From JASJBU01 sp963797085 (lineage in GTDB: Bacteria; Pseudomonadota; Gammaproteobacteria; Chromatiales; Chromatiaceae): a stretch of DNA of 64,000 nt. Position numbers and translations under genes: made by a program. Shown here piece by piece: positions 42,921 to 52,037 of this stretch (position 1 is its first letter; every line of letters starts with the position of its first letter). Location: assembly GCA_963797085.1 (NCBI GenBank), contig CAWCOA010000024.1:186001-250000 (forward strand), written 5' to 3'. The notes below the pieces were generated by a model. The model did not search any database. It was not told where the DNA came from and was given only the letters and a program-made list of their open reading frames with translations.

Positions 42921-44267
42921 TTATTGGCTTGCTCGATTGGCCAATGCTGCAGGCTCGAAAACCTTAATGAAAGGATAGTCAGTGCTGATACCTTTCACAA
43001 ATCCATCCGGATGGATAATGGTAACGGCCGCTCCTGGCACTGCAACCCCTTCACGCTTGCGAGTATTTCTGTCAAGTGTGGCGTCACATTCAAAATTAAT
43101 CATGCCTTTTCGAAGAGTAATCCTCTGCCCGTGCCTTAAATGAAGATGCCCGTGCACAATGGCGTGAATATTTCTGTTCCTGACAAATTCGACGCCACGC
43201 AATGTCAAGGGCCTGTCCACCTCCCTGTATTTAGTGCGAATGGTATTGGCCAATGGTCCGTAGTAAAAATCGAACAGATCTTGCCTTACTTTATTCTGAA
43301 ACTCGCGGTTGATGTATTTTATGCCGCTGTCGCCGATGATCTGTGCGATATGGTCATCGAGACCCGCGTGGATAAAGAGAAAAGAGGCCTCCCGATAAGC
43401 GAGCTGCATTCGTTCGAAAAACCAGTGGAATTCACCTTTTGGATCGAGAAAGAGCTCCTGCCATTTTCTTGCTGCGGCATATACCATGCGCAGTGTCATT
43501 CCAGCACTGAGGCAGTCATCCTCAAATCTCTCCATCTTCACCTTGAGCCGCTTCATTTCCCGATCGATACCGGAATCCGGCATGACCCAGGCAGCGATCC
43601 GGGGGAATTCGTCGAACCAACGCTTCGATGGATATAGCTTGCTCCGGCATTCGCGCCTGCCTGGAACCTGATGGATGAACTGTTCATCATTCAGGTATCG
43701 GTCATAGACCTCTTTCAGGAAAGGCACCACCTTGGGCCCCATACGAATAAAGAAATGGTCCGTTCTTGAGTCAGGTGGCAGGTCCAGGGCTCTCATCCCC
43801 AGCATCATTCGGATATCGTGGTTACCCGCCAGAATTTTTATATCGGCCTTGCGTTTGATTAGCAGCCGAATAGTTTGCAGAAGACGTAAGCTGCTGGGAC
43901 CTTTGTCAAAACAATCGCCGCCAATCACAAAAAGCGCCTTGCGGCCGTCTTTGGTCAGTTTGAAGTCTTTATCTCTTGGGCCGGTCTTCTTTATCCCGCC
44001 GGAGGCCACAAGTGAAGCGATAAAGGCGTCCGTATCCGCGTGCAGGTCAGAAAAGAAATAGATGACCTGTCTTGGCCATTTCCATTTGTCTCGCTGCAAC
44101 ACCCTGTAGAGTTCATCATGCAGACTGTGTCGGTGATACCGATCCTTGCGGATGGATTTTCTCTTGCCTAAATCCCAGGCTTGACACTCGCCGGGAAGTT
44201 CAGCCTGTAGCCATTGCTGCCCGTGATACTTGATACATCTGTGATGAGTGCTATTTTTCTTCTTCAT
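42921..44267 (-). CDS. Calcineurin-like metallophosphoesterase
   Basis: 448 residues. All five metallophosphoesterase blocks are visible in order: SDLHAD (about residue 73), GGDCFDKG (about 115), GNHD (about 147), HAGLDD (about 297) and HGHLH (about 372). The N-terminal 60 residues are basic and the C-terminal part adds IIHPDGFVKGI. The insert between blocks 3 and 4 is long (about 150 residues, helical), larger than in Ser/Thr phosphatases of the PrpA type. No signal peptide, so cytoplasmic. Substrate unknown. Divergent from the CofD-like gene with an AT-rich 296-base gap. Confidence 0.83.
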   Translation of the reverse strand: MKKKNSTHHRCIKYHGQQWLQAELPGECQAWDLGKRKSIRKDRYHRHSLHDELYRVLQRDKWKWPRQVIYFFSDLHADTDAFIASLVASGGIKKTGPRDKDFKLTKDGRKALFVIGGDCFDKGPSSLRLLQTIRLLIKRKADIKILAGNHDIRMMLGMRALDLPPDSRTDHFFIRMGPKVVPFLKEVYDRYLNDEQFIHQVPGRRECRSKLYPSKRWFDEFPRIAAWVMPDSGIDREMKRLKVKMERFEDDCLSAGMTLRMVYAAARKWQELFLDPKGEFHWFFERMQLAYREASFLFIHAGLDDHIAQIIGDSGIKYINREFQNKVRQDLFDFYYGPLANTIRTKYREVDRPLTLRGVEFVRNRNIHAIVHGHLHLRHGQRITLRKGMINFECDATLDRNTRKREGVAVPGAAVTIIHPDGFVKGISTDYPFIKVFEPAALANRASQ

Positions 44268-44563
44268 GCCAGCAATCGGTTAAGCAATAGATTTAAAAAG
44301 GCCCGCAGGCGTCTCACAGTCTTTGAGTCAGATTCTATGGAGTAGTTTCTAGCCAAGAGATGAATATTTCATAAGTGTAGTATATTGGATGAGTGAATCT
44401 GGACATTCAACAGGTGCATGTCTACGCATATTGTGTTAATTATTTTTTCGAAAAGGCTTATCGATGAACTAATCTTTAACTGATAAGCTGTTCCAGCTTG
44501 GATTCTACTTATGCGCGATATCTTCATCTATACAATAAAACTCAACAGTATTAAAAAAATAAC
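44268..44563. other. AT-rich divergent intergenic region
   Basis: Nearly 300 bases separating two divergent genes; probably both promoters lie here. No specific operator or RNA recognised. Confidence 0.35.
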
Positions 44564-45757
44564 ATGACTTCCATCCGCGTGACACGCACTGCAAATATAC
44601 CAGATCCATTCCGCCTCAGCCGTTACCTTAAAGCCCCGGAACTTGGACCCAGTATTCTTTTCTTCAGTGGAGGCAGCGCACTAAATGGGGTAAGCCATGT
44701 GTTGAAGAATTACACTCACAATTCTACGCACATGGTTACACCGTTTGATTCCGGAGGCAGTTCGGCAAAACTGCGTAAGGCCTTTTCCATGCCGTCTATC
44801 GGCGACCTGAGAAGCCGGCAGGTGGCGCTCGCCAATGAGACTGTCACTGGCCATCCCGAAGTCTATAAGTTGTTTACTTACCGCTTTCCACTAAGAGAAA
44901 AAAATGATCGGCTTCTGGGTCAACTGCAGGCCATGCATAAGGGAAAGCACCCGCTGATCAATGCAATCCCTAATCCCATGCGTCGCCTGATCCGTAATCA
45001 GATCGGTTATTTCCTTGATGCCAAGCCGGATGATTTTGATCTTCGTGGCGCCAGCATCGGTAATCTGATTCTTGCGGGTGGCTATTTGAATAATCACAAT
45101 CATCTGGATCCCATCATCTTTCTATTTTCAAAACTTCTCGGTGTACAGGGCACTGTGCGTGCGATCGTCAATGATGACCTCCATCTAGGGGCTGACCTGG
45201 AAAACGGTCGGCGAATCATTGGTCAGCATTTACTGACGGGGAAGGAAGTTGCACCGCTGGATTCTCCCATCAAGCGATTCTTTTTGTCACAGGATGTAAA
45301 AAAGTTTGCTGTAGCTGAGTCAGAAATCCGTAAAAAAAATCGTAAACTGATCGAGAGGGCGGAAATGATTTGTTTCCCCCCCGGCAGCTTTTATACCAGC
45401 TTGATAGCGAATCTGCTGCCTGCAGGCGTAGGTTCTGCGGTTTCAGTCAACGAAGGTGTTAAAGTTTATATCCCCAATTTAGGCCATGACCCTGAGCAGA
45501 TCGGTATGACAATCGATCAGGCCGCTCTCAAGTTGATCGATCAGCTTCGCGCTGATGCCGGGTCAAAATGTCCGAATCGTCAGCTGCTTAATTTTATTTT
45601 GATGGACAGCAAAAATGGCCGGTATCACTCATCCTTATCCAGTAAGCTTATGAAAGATATCGGTGTTGAGATTATCGAGACAAGACTCGTCAGCAAGCGC
45701 AGCGCACCCTACTATGACGCCACGTTATTTGTGGAAGCCCTGCTATCCTTGGTTTGA
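44564..45757 (+). CDS. CofD/YvcK-like protein, resembling the GAK-system type
   Basis: 397 residues of the CofD-like superfamily. Near the N-terminus LFFSGGSALNGVSHVLKNYT, with the following HMVTPFDSGGSSAKLRKAF and PSIGDLRSRQVALA, gives the typical SGG-T/S-G and DSGGSS/GD-R motifs; GASIGNLILAGGYL is the GN-L segment and NEGVKVYIPNLG the later beta strand. The exact wording around FSGGSAL...YTHNS...TPFDSGGSS recalls proteins annotated as GAK-system CofD-like. Partners expected for that system (an ATP-grasp enzyme and a small XXXCH protein) are not seen on either side. True CofD makes the phospholactate link of coenzyme F420; that role is unlikely here without other F420 genes. Confidence 0.72.
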   Translation: MTSIRVTRTANIPDPFRLSRYLKAPELGPSILFFSGGSALNGVSHVLKNYTHNSTHMVTPFDSGGSSAKLRKAFSMPSIGDLRSRQVALANETVTGHPEVYKLFTYRFPLREKNDRLLGQLQAMHKGKHPLINAIPNPMRRLIRNQIGYFLDAKPDDFDLRGASIGNLILAGGYLNNHNHLDPIIFLFSKLLGVQGTVRAIVNDDLHLGADLENGRRIIGQHLLTGKEVAPLDSPIKRFFLSQDVKKFAVAESEIRKKNRKLIERAEMICFPPGSFYTSLIANLLPAGVGSAVSVNEGVKVYIPNLGHDPEQIGMTIDQAALKLIDQLRADAGSKCPNRQLLNFILMDSKNGRYHSSLSSKLMKDIGVEIIETRLVSKRSAPYYDATLFVEALLSLV

Positions 45758-45884
45758 ACGAAGCGTGATTGTTGTACCTTTCTGTGGTTGGTGTCATAGC
45801 CTGCAGAAAAAATAACTAGAGAATTTATCCAAGCTAACGAATTCACGCCGGCATCTGATACCCAGTTTTGCATTGGTGAATCAC

Positions 45885-46316
45885 ATGACAAAGAAAATAA
45901 AGAAAAAATCAAAAAAGAAAAACAAACAGCCAGTTCTGCATGAGTTGGAGAGTCTGGCAGAGATCAAAAATCTGCAACTAAAAATAAAAAAGCTTGAGAA
46001 AGAACTCAAGAAGAAAGACAGAATTATCGATGAATTGAGCGGCCAACTCAAAAAAAACCATAATGCCAACAAGAAAAGAAAAAAATTAACTAAGAATCTG
46101 GCTAACCCCCTGTTTACCGGTCAGATAGAAAGCGTTGGTGTTGTTCAGCGAAAGGCCTGGCAACGCCACGGCTACCTGCGGGACAGGTATGAGTTTCACT
46201 TGGGAAGCTGTCGGGACAAGAGCAAGGCTAGAGTTCTCGCAGATCAGGATCTGCGAGAAAAATATGGAGAGGAGGCTGGATATACGGAGCAGGAATTGGA
46301 ACAGATACTGTCCTAA
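45885..46316 (+). CDS. Lysine-rich coiled-coil protein of unknown function
   Basis: 143 residues. The first 20 are almost all Lys (KKIKKKSKKKNK). A heptad-like coiled coil follows (about 30-65), then a second Lys/Asn cluster. The C-terminal domain has QRKAWQRHGYLRDRYEFHLG and LREKYGEEAGYTEQELEQIL. Highly basic N-terminal half, acidic C-terminus. Start ATG 45885 lacks a strong ribosome binding site; in-frame GTG and TTG lie a few codons upstream. It is 127 bases downstream of the CofD-like gene. Function cannot be stated; nucleic-acid binding is plausible. Confidence 0.55.
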   Translation: MTKKIKKKSKKKNKQPVLHELESLAEIKNLQLKIKKLEKELKKKDRIIDELSGQLKKNHNANKKRKKLTKNLANPLFTGQIESVGVVQRKAWQRHGYLRDRYEFHLGSCRDKSKARVLADQDLREKYGEEAGYTEQELEQILS

Positions 46317-46412
46317 TTAGCGTTAGTGGCGGTTCAGTGACGAATTCGCTTTCTTTGACGGAAACTATCTTGGATGGCGATTGATTTGGTATGATGGTTG
46401 TTTTGCCGGCAA

Positions 46413-46435
46413 AACGCCCCAGCACGGGGCGTTTC
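46413..46435 (+). terminator. GC-rich hairpin upstream of lepA
   Basis: Arms AAACGCCCC and GGGGCGTTT with loop AGCAC, followed by CCTTT. It lies 32 bases before the lepA ATG. The stem core ACGCCCC/GGGGCGT is the same as in the terminator at 25351. Position and similarity suggest the pair once bordered a single intergenic region, or that one is a copy of the other. Confidence 0.65.
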
Positions 46436-46466
46436 CTTTGTCGGACCTCGGGACTCCAGGCACTCA

Positions 46467-48273
46467 ATGACTGATTTTCAGCACATCCGTAATTTTTCGA
46501 TCATCGCCCATATCGATCATGGCAAATCGACCATTGCGGATCGTTTTATCCAGGTCTGTGGCGGCCTGGCCGCGCGGGAAATGGAGGAGCAGGTGCTGGA
46601 TTCCATGGATCTGGAGACGGGAGCGGGGTATTACCATCAAGGCCCAGAGCGTCACCTTGAACTACCAGGCCCAGGACGGCGCAATTATAAGCTCAATTTA
46701 TTGATACACCGGGCCATGTGGATTTTTCCTACGAGGTTTCGCGCTCTCTCGCCGCCTGCGAAGGGGCGCTGCTGGTGGTGGACGCAGCCCAGGGTGTTGA
46801 GGCGCAAAGCGTAGCAAACTGCTACACCGCTATCGAGCAGGGCCTGGAGGTGCTGCCGGTCCTGAACAAGATTGATCTGCCGTCGGCCGAACCGGAGCGG
46901 GTTATCAACGAAATCGAGGAGATCATCGGATGGAGGCGAAGACACGCGATCCGCGTCAGCGCCAAGACCGGGCTTGGGATTCCCGAACTGCTGGAGCAGT
47001 TGATGCAGGTCATACCGCCACCCCAGGGTGATGTGACCGCGCCGCTGCAGGCGTTGATTATCGATTCCTGGTTCGATCCCTACGTCGGGGTCATCTCCTT
47101 GATCCGGGTCAAACACGGACAGATCCGGCCCAGGGACAAGATGTATGTGATGTCGACCGGTCGGGTCTACCAGGTGGACAAGGTGGGTGTCTTCGCGCCC
47201 AAGCGTGAGAACAAACAGGTCCTCGAGACCGGTGAAGTAGGCTTCGTTATCGCCGGCATCAAGGAGATCGATGGCGTGCCGGTGGGCGACACCATCACTC
47301 TGACCGACCGCAGGGCTGAGGGGCCATTGCCGGGTTTTAAAGAGTTGCAGCCGCGGGTGTTCTCCGGGCTGTATCCGGTCAGCTCCGATGACTACAACGC
47401 CTTGCGGGAGGCGTTGCAGAAACTGAAGCTCAATGACTCGGCGCTCGCATTTCGAACCCGAGACCTCCCAGGCCCTGGGCTTCGGGTTTCGCTGCGGCTT
47501 TCTCGGTTTGCTGCATATGGAAATCGTGCAGGAACGCCTGGAGCGGGAATACGATCTCGATCTCATCTCAACCGCTCCGACGGTCATCTACCAGGTCGAG
47601 AAAAGCGACGGCGAGGTCTATTTATGTGGATAATCCGGCGGACCTGCCAGATCCGGGAAAGCTCGCCGAGGTTCGGGAGCCGGTGATCGAGGCCCACATT
47701 CTGGTGCCGCAGGACTATCTCGGCAACGTGATCAATCTCTGTATCGAAAAGCGGGGGCTGCAGAAGAACCTGCAGTATCTGGCCGGGCAGGTACAGCTGA
47801 CCTATGAGCTGCCGATGAACGAAGTGGTGATGGATTTCTTTGACCGCCTGAAGTCGGTGAGCCGTGGTTACGCCTCCTTCGAGTATGAGTTTAAACATTT
47901 CCAGCCAGCGCCGCTTATAAAACTGGACATCCTGATCAACGGGGAAAAGGTCGATGCGTTGTCGGCCATCGTGCATCGGGATAACGCAGACAGCCGGGGG
48001 CGGGAGTTGACTGTAAAGATGAAGGAGCTGATCCCGCGCCAGATGTTTGAGGTAGCGATCCAGGCTGCGATCGGCAGCAAGATCATCGCCCGCACGACCG
48101 TCAAGGCGCTGCGCAAGAATGTCACCGCCAAATGTTACGGCGGGGATATAACACGCAAACGCAAACTTTTGGAAAAGCAGAAGGCGGGTAAGAAAAGGAT
48201 GAAACAGGTGGGTCGGGTGGAAATACCACAGGATGCCTTTCTTGCCGTGCTCAAGGTGGGAAAGGATAATTAA
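46467..48273 (+). pseudogene. lepA: Elongation factor 4 (LepA), reading frame broken by five single-base indels
   Basis: Ribosome back-translocase GTPase of about 600 residues. The protein is fully recognisable across shifting frames: NFSIIAHIDHGKSTIADRFI (G1), REMEEQVLDSMDLE then RERGITIKAQSV (G2), VLPVLNKIDLPSAEPERV (G4), domains II and III, and the LepA-specific C-terminus with IIARTTVKALRKNVTAKCYG and KRKLLEKQKAGKKRMKQVG. Comparing frames places a surplus A at about 46617, missing bases at about 46686 and 46700, a surplus C at about 47445 and a surplus T at about 47622. Correcting each restores textbook LepA sequence with no missing residues, so sequencing error is a serious alternative to decay. 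It leads the lepA-lepB-rnc-era run. Confidence 0.9.
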
Positions 48274-48348
48274 TCCAAATTACCAAATGACTCAGTGGTC
48301 TTACGGGGCCACTTGGAATCAGGTTTCTTAAGTAGGGTTTAAAATAAT

Positions 48349-49194
48349 ATGAATTTCGATTTTCCAACTTTTCTGGTAGTGGCCAGCGCTGTGACGGGTG
48401 GTATCTGGCTGCTCGACTCGCTCTTTTTTGCATCCGGGCGTAAGCGACGCGCCGTTGCTGCGGCCGAAGAAGGCGCTGGGGCTGAGGTCACCATCAAAGA
48501 GCCGCTGCTGGTTGAATACTCCCGCTCTTTTTTCCCGGTCATCTTTGCGGTGCTGATTCTTCGCTCCTTTCTGGTTGAACCCTTTCGAATTCCCTCGGGT
48601 TCAATGATGCCGACGTTGCTGGTGGGCGACTTCATACTGGTCAACAAATTCAGTTATGGCATCCGTCTGCCGGTTCTCAATAAGAAGGTAATCGAGCTGG
48701 GTGATCCCCAGCGAGGTGATGTGGCGGTTTTTCGCTATCCCAAACAGCCTTGGATCGACTATATCAAACGCGTGGTGGCCGTTCCCGGTGACAGCGTCTA
48801 CTATCAGAACAAAACCGTATATATCAACGGTAAACCACTGCAACAGACCTCTGTGGGTCGCTACACAGGTGTCGGCAGCGGCGTGCAGATGACTGGCGCC
48901 ATACGGTCAAAGGAATCTATCAATGGTATCGAGCACGATATACTCGTCCATCCGATGGCTCCGAACCTGGCCATGGGCTGTAATGTTCTGCGTAATGGGC
49001 CGATAACGGTTCCAGAAGGCCACTATTTCGCGATGGGGGATAATCGGGACAATAGTAACGACAGCCGTTGCTGGGGCTTGGTGCCGGATGAAAACCTGGT
49101 CGGTAAGGCGTTTGGGATCTGGATGAACTGGGACTCTAATCTGGATAGTTTTCCACCTATCGCCTGGGAGCGATTGGGAAATGGTATTGAATAA
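48349..49194 (+). CDS. lepB: Signal peptidase I
   Basis: Inner-membrane protease that removes Sec signal peptides. 281 residues. Two N-terminal membrane helices (about 5-26 and 59-76) with the cytoplasmic loop between them. The catalytic dyad is Ser85 in IPSGSMMPTL and Lys140 in YIKRVVAVPGD. The C-terminal signature GDNRDNSNDSRCWG is near residue 226. It lies 75 bases after lepA, in the usual order lepA-lepB. Confidence 0.95.
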   Translation: MNFDFPTFLVVASAVTGGIWLLDSLFFASGRKRRAVAAAEEGAGAEVTIKEPLLVEYSRSFFPVIFAVLILRSFLVEPFRIPSGSMMPTLLVGDFILVNKFSYGIRLPVLNKKVIELGDPQRGDVAVFRYPKQPWIDYIKRVVAVPGDSVYYQNKTVYINGKPLQQTSVGRYTGVGSGVQMTGAIRSKESINGIEHDILVHPMAPNLAMGCNVLRNGPITVPEGHYFAMGDNRDNSNDSRCWGLVPDENLVGKAFGIWMNWDSNLDSFPPIAWERLGNGIE

Positions 49195-49253
49195 CGGGCT
49201 GAGTAGGTTTCTCACCCCTAATTTAGTTTAATCTGGAGTCGATAGAGGTGCAT

Positions 49254-49622
49254 ATGCTGCAGAGACAACGCGGTTTGACCATGATCAGTTGGCTGGTGGT
49301 TTTGATGGTGATCGGTTTTTTTATCATGGTTGGGTTGCGGGTCGTCCCGGTCTACCTTGAGCACTATACCGTGAAGAATGTCTTGAAGTCCCTGGAGGAA
49401 GAGCCGTTCATCAGTCGTAAACCAGTGAGCGAGATTCGAAAGATATTGGTAAAACGTTTTGGTATCAACAACGTCAGAAGCATCAATCGCGATCATATCA
49501 AGATCCGTCGGTCATCTGGGGTCACTACGATTGAGCTGAATTATGAGCAGCGCAGACCTATTGCCGGTAACATGGACGTCATTATGACGTTCAGTGAATC
49601 CTTGGAACTGGTCGCCAATTGA
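49254..49622 (+). CDS. DUF4845 membrane protein
   Basis: 122 residues with an N-terminal pilin-like hydrophobic segment (QRGLTMISWLVVLMVIGFFI), then a soluble domain (VPVYLEHYTVKNVLKSLEEE, ELNYEQRRPIAGNMDVIMTF). This matches the DUF4845 family found between lepB and rnc in many beta- and gammaproteobacteria. ATG 49254 follows AGAGG; a GTG at 49248 is in frame. The TGA overlaps the rnc TTG start. Function unknown. Confidence 0.85.
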   Translation: MLQRQRGLTMISWLVVLMVIGFFIMVGLRVVPVYLEHYTVKNVLKSLEEEPFISRKPVSEIRKILVKRFGINNVRSINRDHIKIRRSSGVTTIELNYEQRRPIAGNMDVIMTFSESLELVAN

Positions 49623-50296
49623 GAGCCCCCACTGACATCCTTTGTCGTGCCCTGGGATATCAGTTTACTGACAAACAGCTTCTCGAACAGGCCCTGACCC
49701 ATCGCAGCATCGGTGGCGCAAATAATGAGCGCCTGGAGTTTCTGGGAGATGCGATTCTCGGTTTCGTGATTGCCGACGAACTCTTTCACCGTTTTTCCTC
49801 CGCCTCGGAAGGCCAGCTTAGCAGACTGCGTTCGAGTCTGGTTAAACGTGAGACGCTGGCGAAGATCGCCCGCCAGTTAGATCTCGGAGACTATCTGAAC
49901 CTGGGCCCCGGTGAACTGCGCAGTGGCGGTCAGGCCCGCGCGTCCATCCTTTCGGATGGCGTGGAGGCCATCCTGGCGGCGATCTACCTGGATGGCGGTT
50001 ATCAAGCATCCCGCCGCGTGATACTGGAGATCTTCACTCCGAGGCTTGCCAGCATTGATCTGAAAGCACCTCAAAAGGACCCGAAAACCCAACTGCAGGA
50101 GCTGTTGCAGTCCCGCAAAATTGCCCTGCCCAGTTATGAGATAGCCGAAGTCAGCGGTACACCCCACGAGCAGTCATTCAAGGTCGTCTGTATGATCAGT
50201 GAACTCAAACTGGAAACACTCGGATCAGGCTCCAGCCGTCGACGCGCTGAGCAGGATGCCGCACAAATCATGCTGCAGGAGCTGGAAGATGGCTGA
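49619..50296 (+). CDS. rnc: Ribonuclease III
   Basis: Double-strand-specific endonuclease for rRNA and mRNA processing. 225 residues. The nuclease domain has LEQALTHRSIGGANNERLEF with the signature NNERLEFLGDA (metal-binding Glu and Asp at about 40 and 44). Later comes GQARASILSDGVEAILAAIYLDGG. The C-terminal dsRNA-binding domain has DPKTQLQELLQSRKIALPSY and GSSRRRAEQDAAQIMLQEL. The start is a TTG (49619) overlapping the stop of the previous gene; no ATG fits the conserved N-terminus. It overlaps era by 8 bases. Confidence 0.95.
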   Translation: MRAPTDILCRALGYQFTDKQLLEQALTHRSIGGANNERLEFLGDAILGFVIADELFHRFSSASEGQLSRLRSSLVKRETLAKIARQLDLGDYLNLGPGELRSGGQARASILSDGVEAILAAIYLDGGYQASRRVILEIFTPRLASIDLKAPQKDPKTQLQELLQSRKIALPSYEIAEVSGTPHEQSFKVVCMISELKLETLGSGSSRRRAEQDAAQIMLQELEDG

Positions 50297-51185
50297 AGTC
50301 AAAAACCATTGTGGTTACACCGCGATCATCGGCCGGCCGAATGTAGGGAAATCGACCCTGCTGAACCGGATTATCGGGGTCAAGCTGGCCATTACCTCAC
50401 ACAAGGCCCAGACAACCCGCCATAGCATCCTGGGTATCAAGACCCTTGAGCATGGCCAAGTGATCTATGTGGATACACCGGGTATTCATGAGCGGGAGAA
50501 TCATGCCATGAACCGCTACCTGAATCGTACCGCAAAAACCGCGCTGGCCGATGTGGACGTACTGATTTTCGTGGTCGAGGCGTTACGCTGGACCCGCGAG
50601 GATGAAAAGGTTCTAGGCCTGCTTCAGGGTCGTAAACTGCCGGTTATTCTGGCGGTGAACAAAGTGGACCAGGTCAAACAGAAAGAATTGCTGCTGCCCT
50701 ATCTGGCGGAGATGGCGGATCGCTTCCACTTCACCGAGGTGGTGCCGGTGTCTGCCAAAAACGGCAGAAACCTGGAGACCCTGGAATCGCTGGTACTGAA
50801 TGCGCTCCCCCAGGGTGAGAATTTCTATCCGGCCGATCAGCTGACGGATCGCCCGGAAAAATTCTTCGCCGCAGAGATGCTGCGTGAGCAGCTTACACGG
50901 CGCTATGCCAAAGAGCTGCCCTATGCGGTGTCGGTGGAGATTGAACGCTTCGAGGAGTCGAACGGGTTGTATCGCATCGGCGCGGTGATCTGGGTTGAAA
51001 AACAGGGGCAGAAGGGCATCTTGATAGGCAAGGATGGCAATGCCTTGAAGCAGGCGGCCACACAGGCGAGAAAATCGATGCAGGAGTTCTTTGACTGTAA
51101 GGTTCACCTGAATGTCTGGGTAAAAGTGAAAAAGAGCTGGTCCAGTGACGAGGCAGCGCTGGTGCGGCTTGGCTATGGGGATTAG
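50289..51185 (+). CDS. era: GTPase Era
   Basis: Essential GTPase for 30S ribosome maturation. 298 residues. G1 is GRPNVGKS at residues 15-22, the switch follows in SHKAQTTRHSILGI, G3 is VDTPGIH, G4 is NKVD and G5 VSAKNG. The C-terminal KH domain holds KGILIGKDGNALKQAATQAR. The start ATG 50289 lies inside the last codons of rnc, so rnc and era are coupled. Confidence 0.95.
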   Translation: MAEVKNHCGYTAIIGRPNVGKSTLLNRIIGVKLAITSHKAQTTRHSILGIKTLEHGQVIYVDTPGIHERENHAMNRYLNRTAKTALADVDVLIFVVEALRWTREDEKVLGLLQGRKLPVILAVNKVDQVKQKELLLPYLAEMADRFHFTEVVPVSAKNGRNLETLESLVLNALPQGENFYPADQLTDRPEKFFAAEMLREQLTRRYAKELPYAVSVEIERFEESNGLYRIGAVIWVEKQGQKGILIGKDGNALKQAATQARKSMQEFFDCKVHLNVWVKVKKSWSSDEAALVRLGYGD

Positions 51186-51217
51186 CACCCCCGCAGATTA
51201 ACTTTGACGGATAACGC

Positions 51218-51940
51218 ATGTCCGGTAAACCGCTGCAACCCTGTTTCGTCATCCATCGGCGTGATTACCGCAACAGCAGCCTGTTGCTCGAACTCTTTAC
51301 CCTCAATGATGGACTCCTGCCGGCGATTGCCCGAGGCGCTAAATCGGGTCGTGGGCAACGGGCGATTCTATTGCAACCCTTTTCCCCCTTGCAGGTCAGT
51401 GTCACCGGCAAGGGGGAGATTAAAGCCCTGGGACAGGTGGAAGCTGAAGGTCAGGCTTTTTTATTGCATGGAAAAGTCCTCTATTGTGGTTTCTATTTGA
51501 ATGAGTTGCTGATGCGACTCTTGCATCGTGGGGATCCCCATGAGGATCTCTTTGTCCACTACTACAATACGCTTACCGCCTTGGCCAAGGGCCATCCCGT
51601 TGATCAATTTCTCAGAGGGTTTGAAGTCAGATTGTTGAAAGAGACCGGATATGAACTGATGCTGGATCGCGACTCGGTATCGGGTTCACCGGTCGCCCCC
51701 GAAAAGGTCTATGAATATGTCATCGAGCAGGGACCGGTAGCCTCCTCCCGGCAGTCAGCGGGGGGGAGCCAACTGATTCATGGCCGGACACTTCTTGACT
51801 TGCAGAACGGTGTGCCAATGGACAAGGCAGGCATGACGGAAGCAAAACACCTGATGCGGCGCATTCTCGCTTTTTATCTTGGCGACAAACCACTGAAGAG
51901 CCGAGAGCTCTTCCGGGGCTTTCACCTAAACAGTCTATGA
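51218..51940 (+). CDS. recO: DNA repair protein RecO
   Basis: Recombination mediator that loads RecA with RecF and RecR. 240 residues. The N-terminal OB-fold begins CFVIHRRDYRNSSLLLELFT, with GLLPAIARGAKS and LQPFSPLQVSVTGKGEIKAL. The C-terminal helical part has YLNELLMRLLHRGDPHEDLF and FEVRLLKETGYELMLD. Many RecO proteins carry a zinc motif; a full Cys set is not visible here, as in E. coli. It lies 32 bases after era, the usual position. Confidence 0.92.
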   Translation: MSGKPLQPCFVIHRRDYRNSSLLLELFTLNDGLLPAIARGAKSGRGQRAILLQPFSPLQVSVTGKGEIKALGQVEAEGQAFLLHGKVLYCGFYLNELLMRLLHRGDPHEDLFVHYYNTLTALAKGHPVDQFLRGFEVRLLKETGYELMLDRDSVSGSPVAPEKVYEYVIEQGPVASSRQSAGGSQLIHGRTLLDLQNGVPMDKAGMTEAKHLMRRILAFYLGDKPLKSRELFRGFHLNSL

Positions 51941-52037
51941 GACAGATGAGCCCGATTGTGTTTTTTCTATTGGTACGAGATGTGCCAAACTTGGCTGTCT
52001 ATGGAAATAACGAATCATGCAATAAAGGGAAATCGGC

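Noticed and set aside
25602..46400. Prophage or integrative conjugative element
   Set aside because: No integrase, phage structural, conjugation or replication genes were recognised, and there is no tRNA at either edge.
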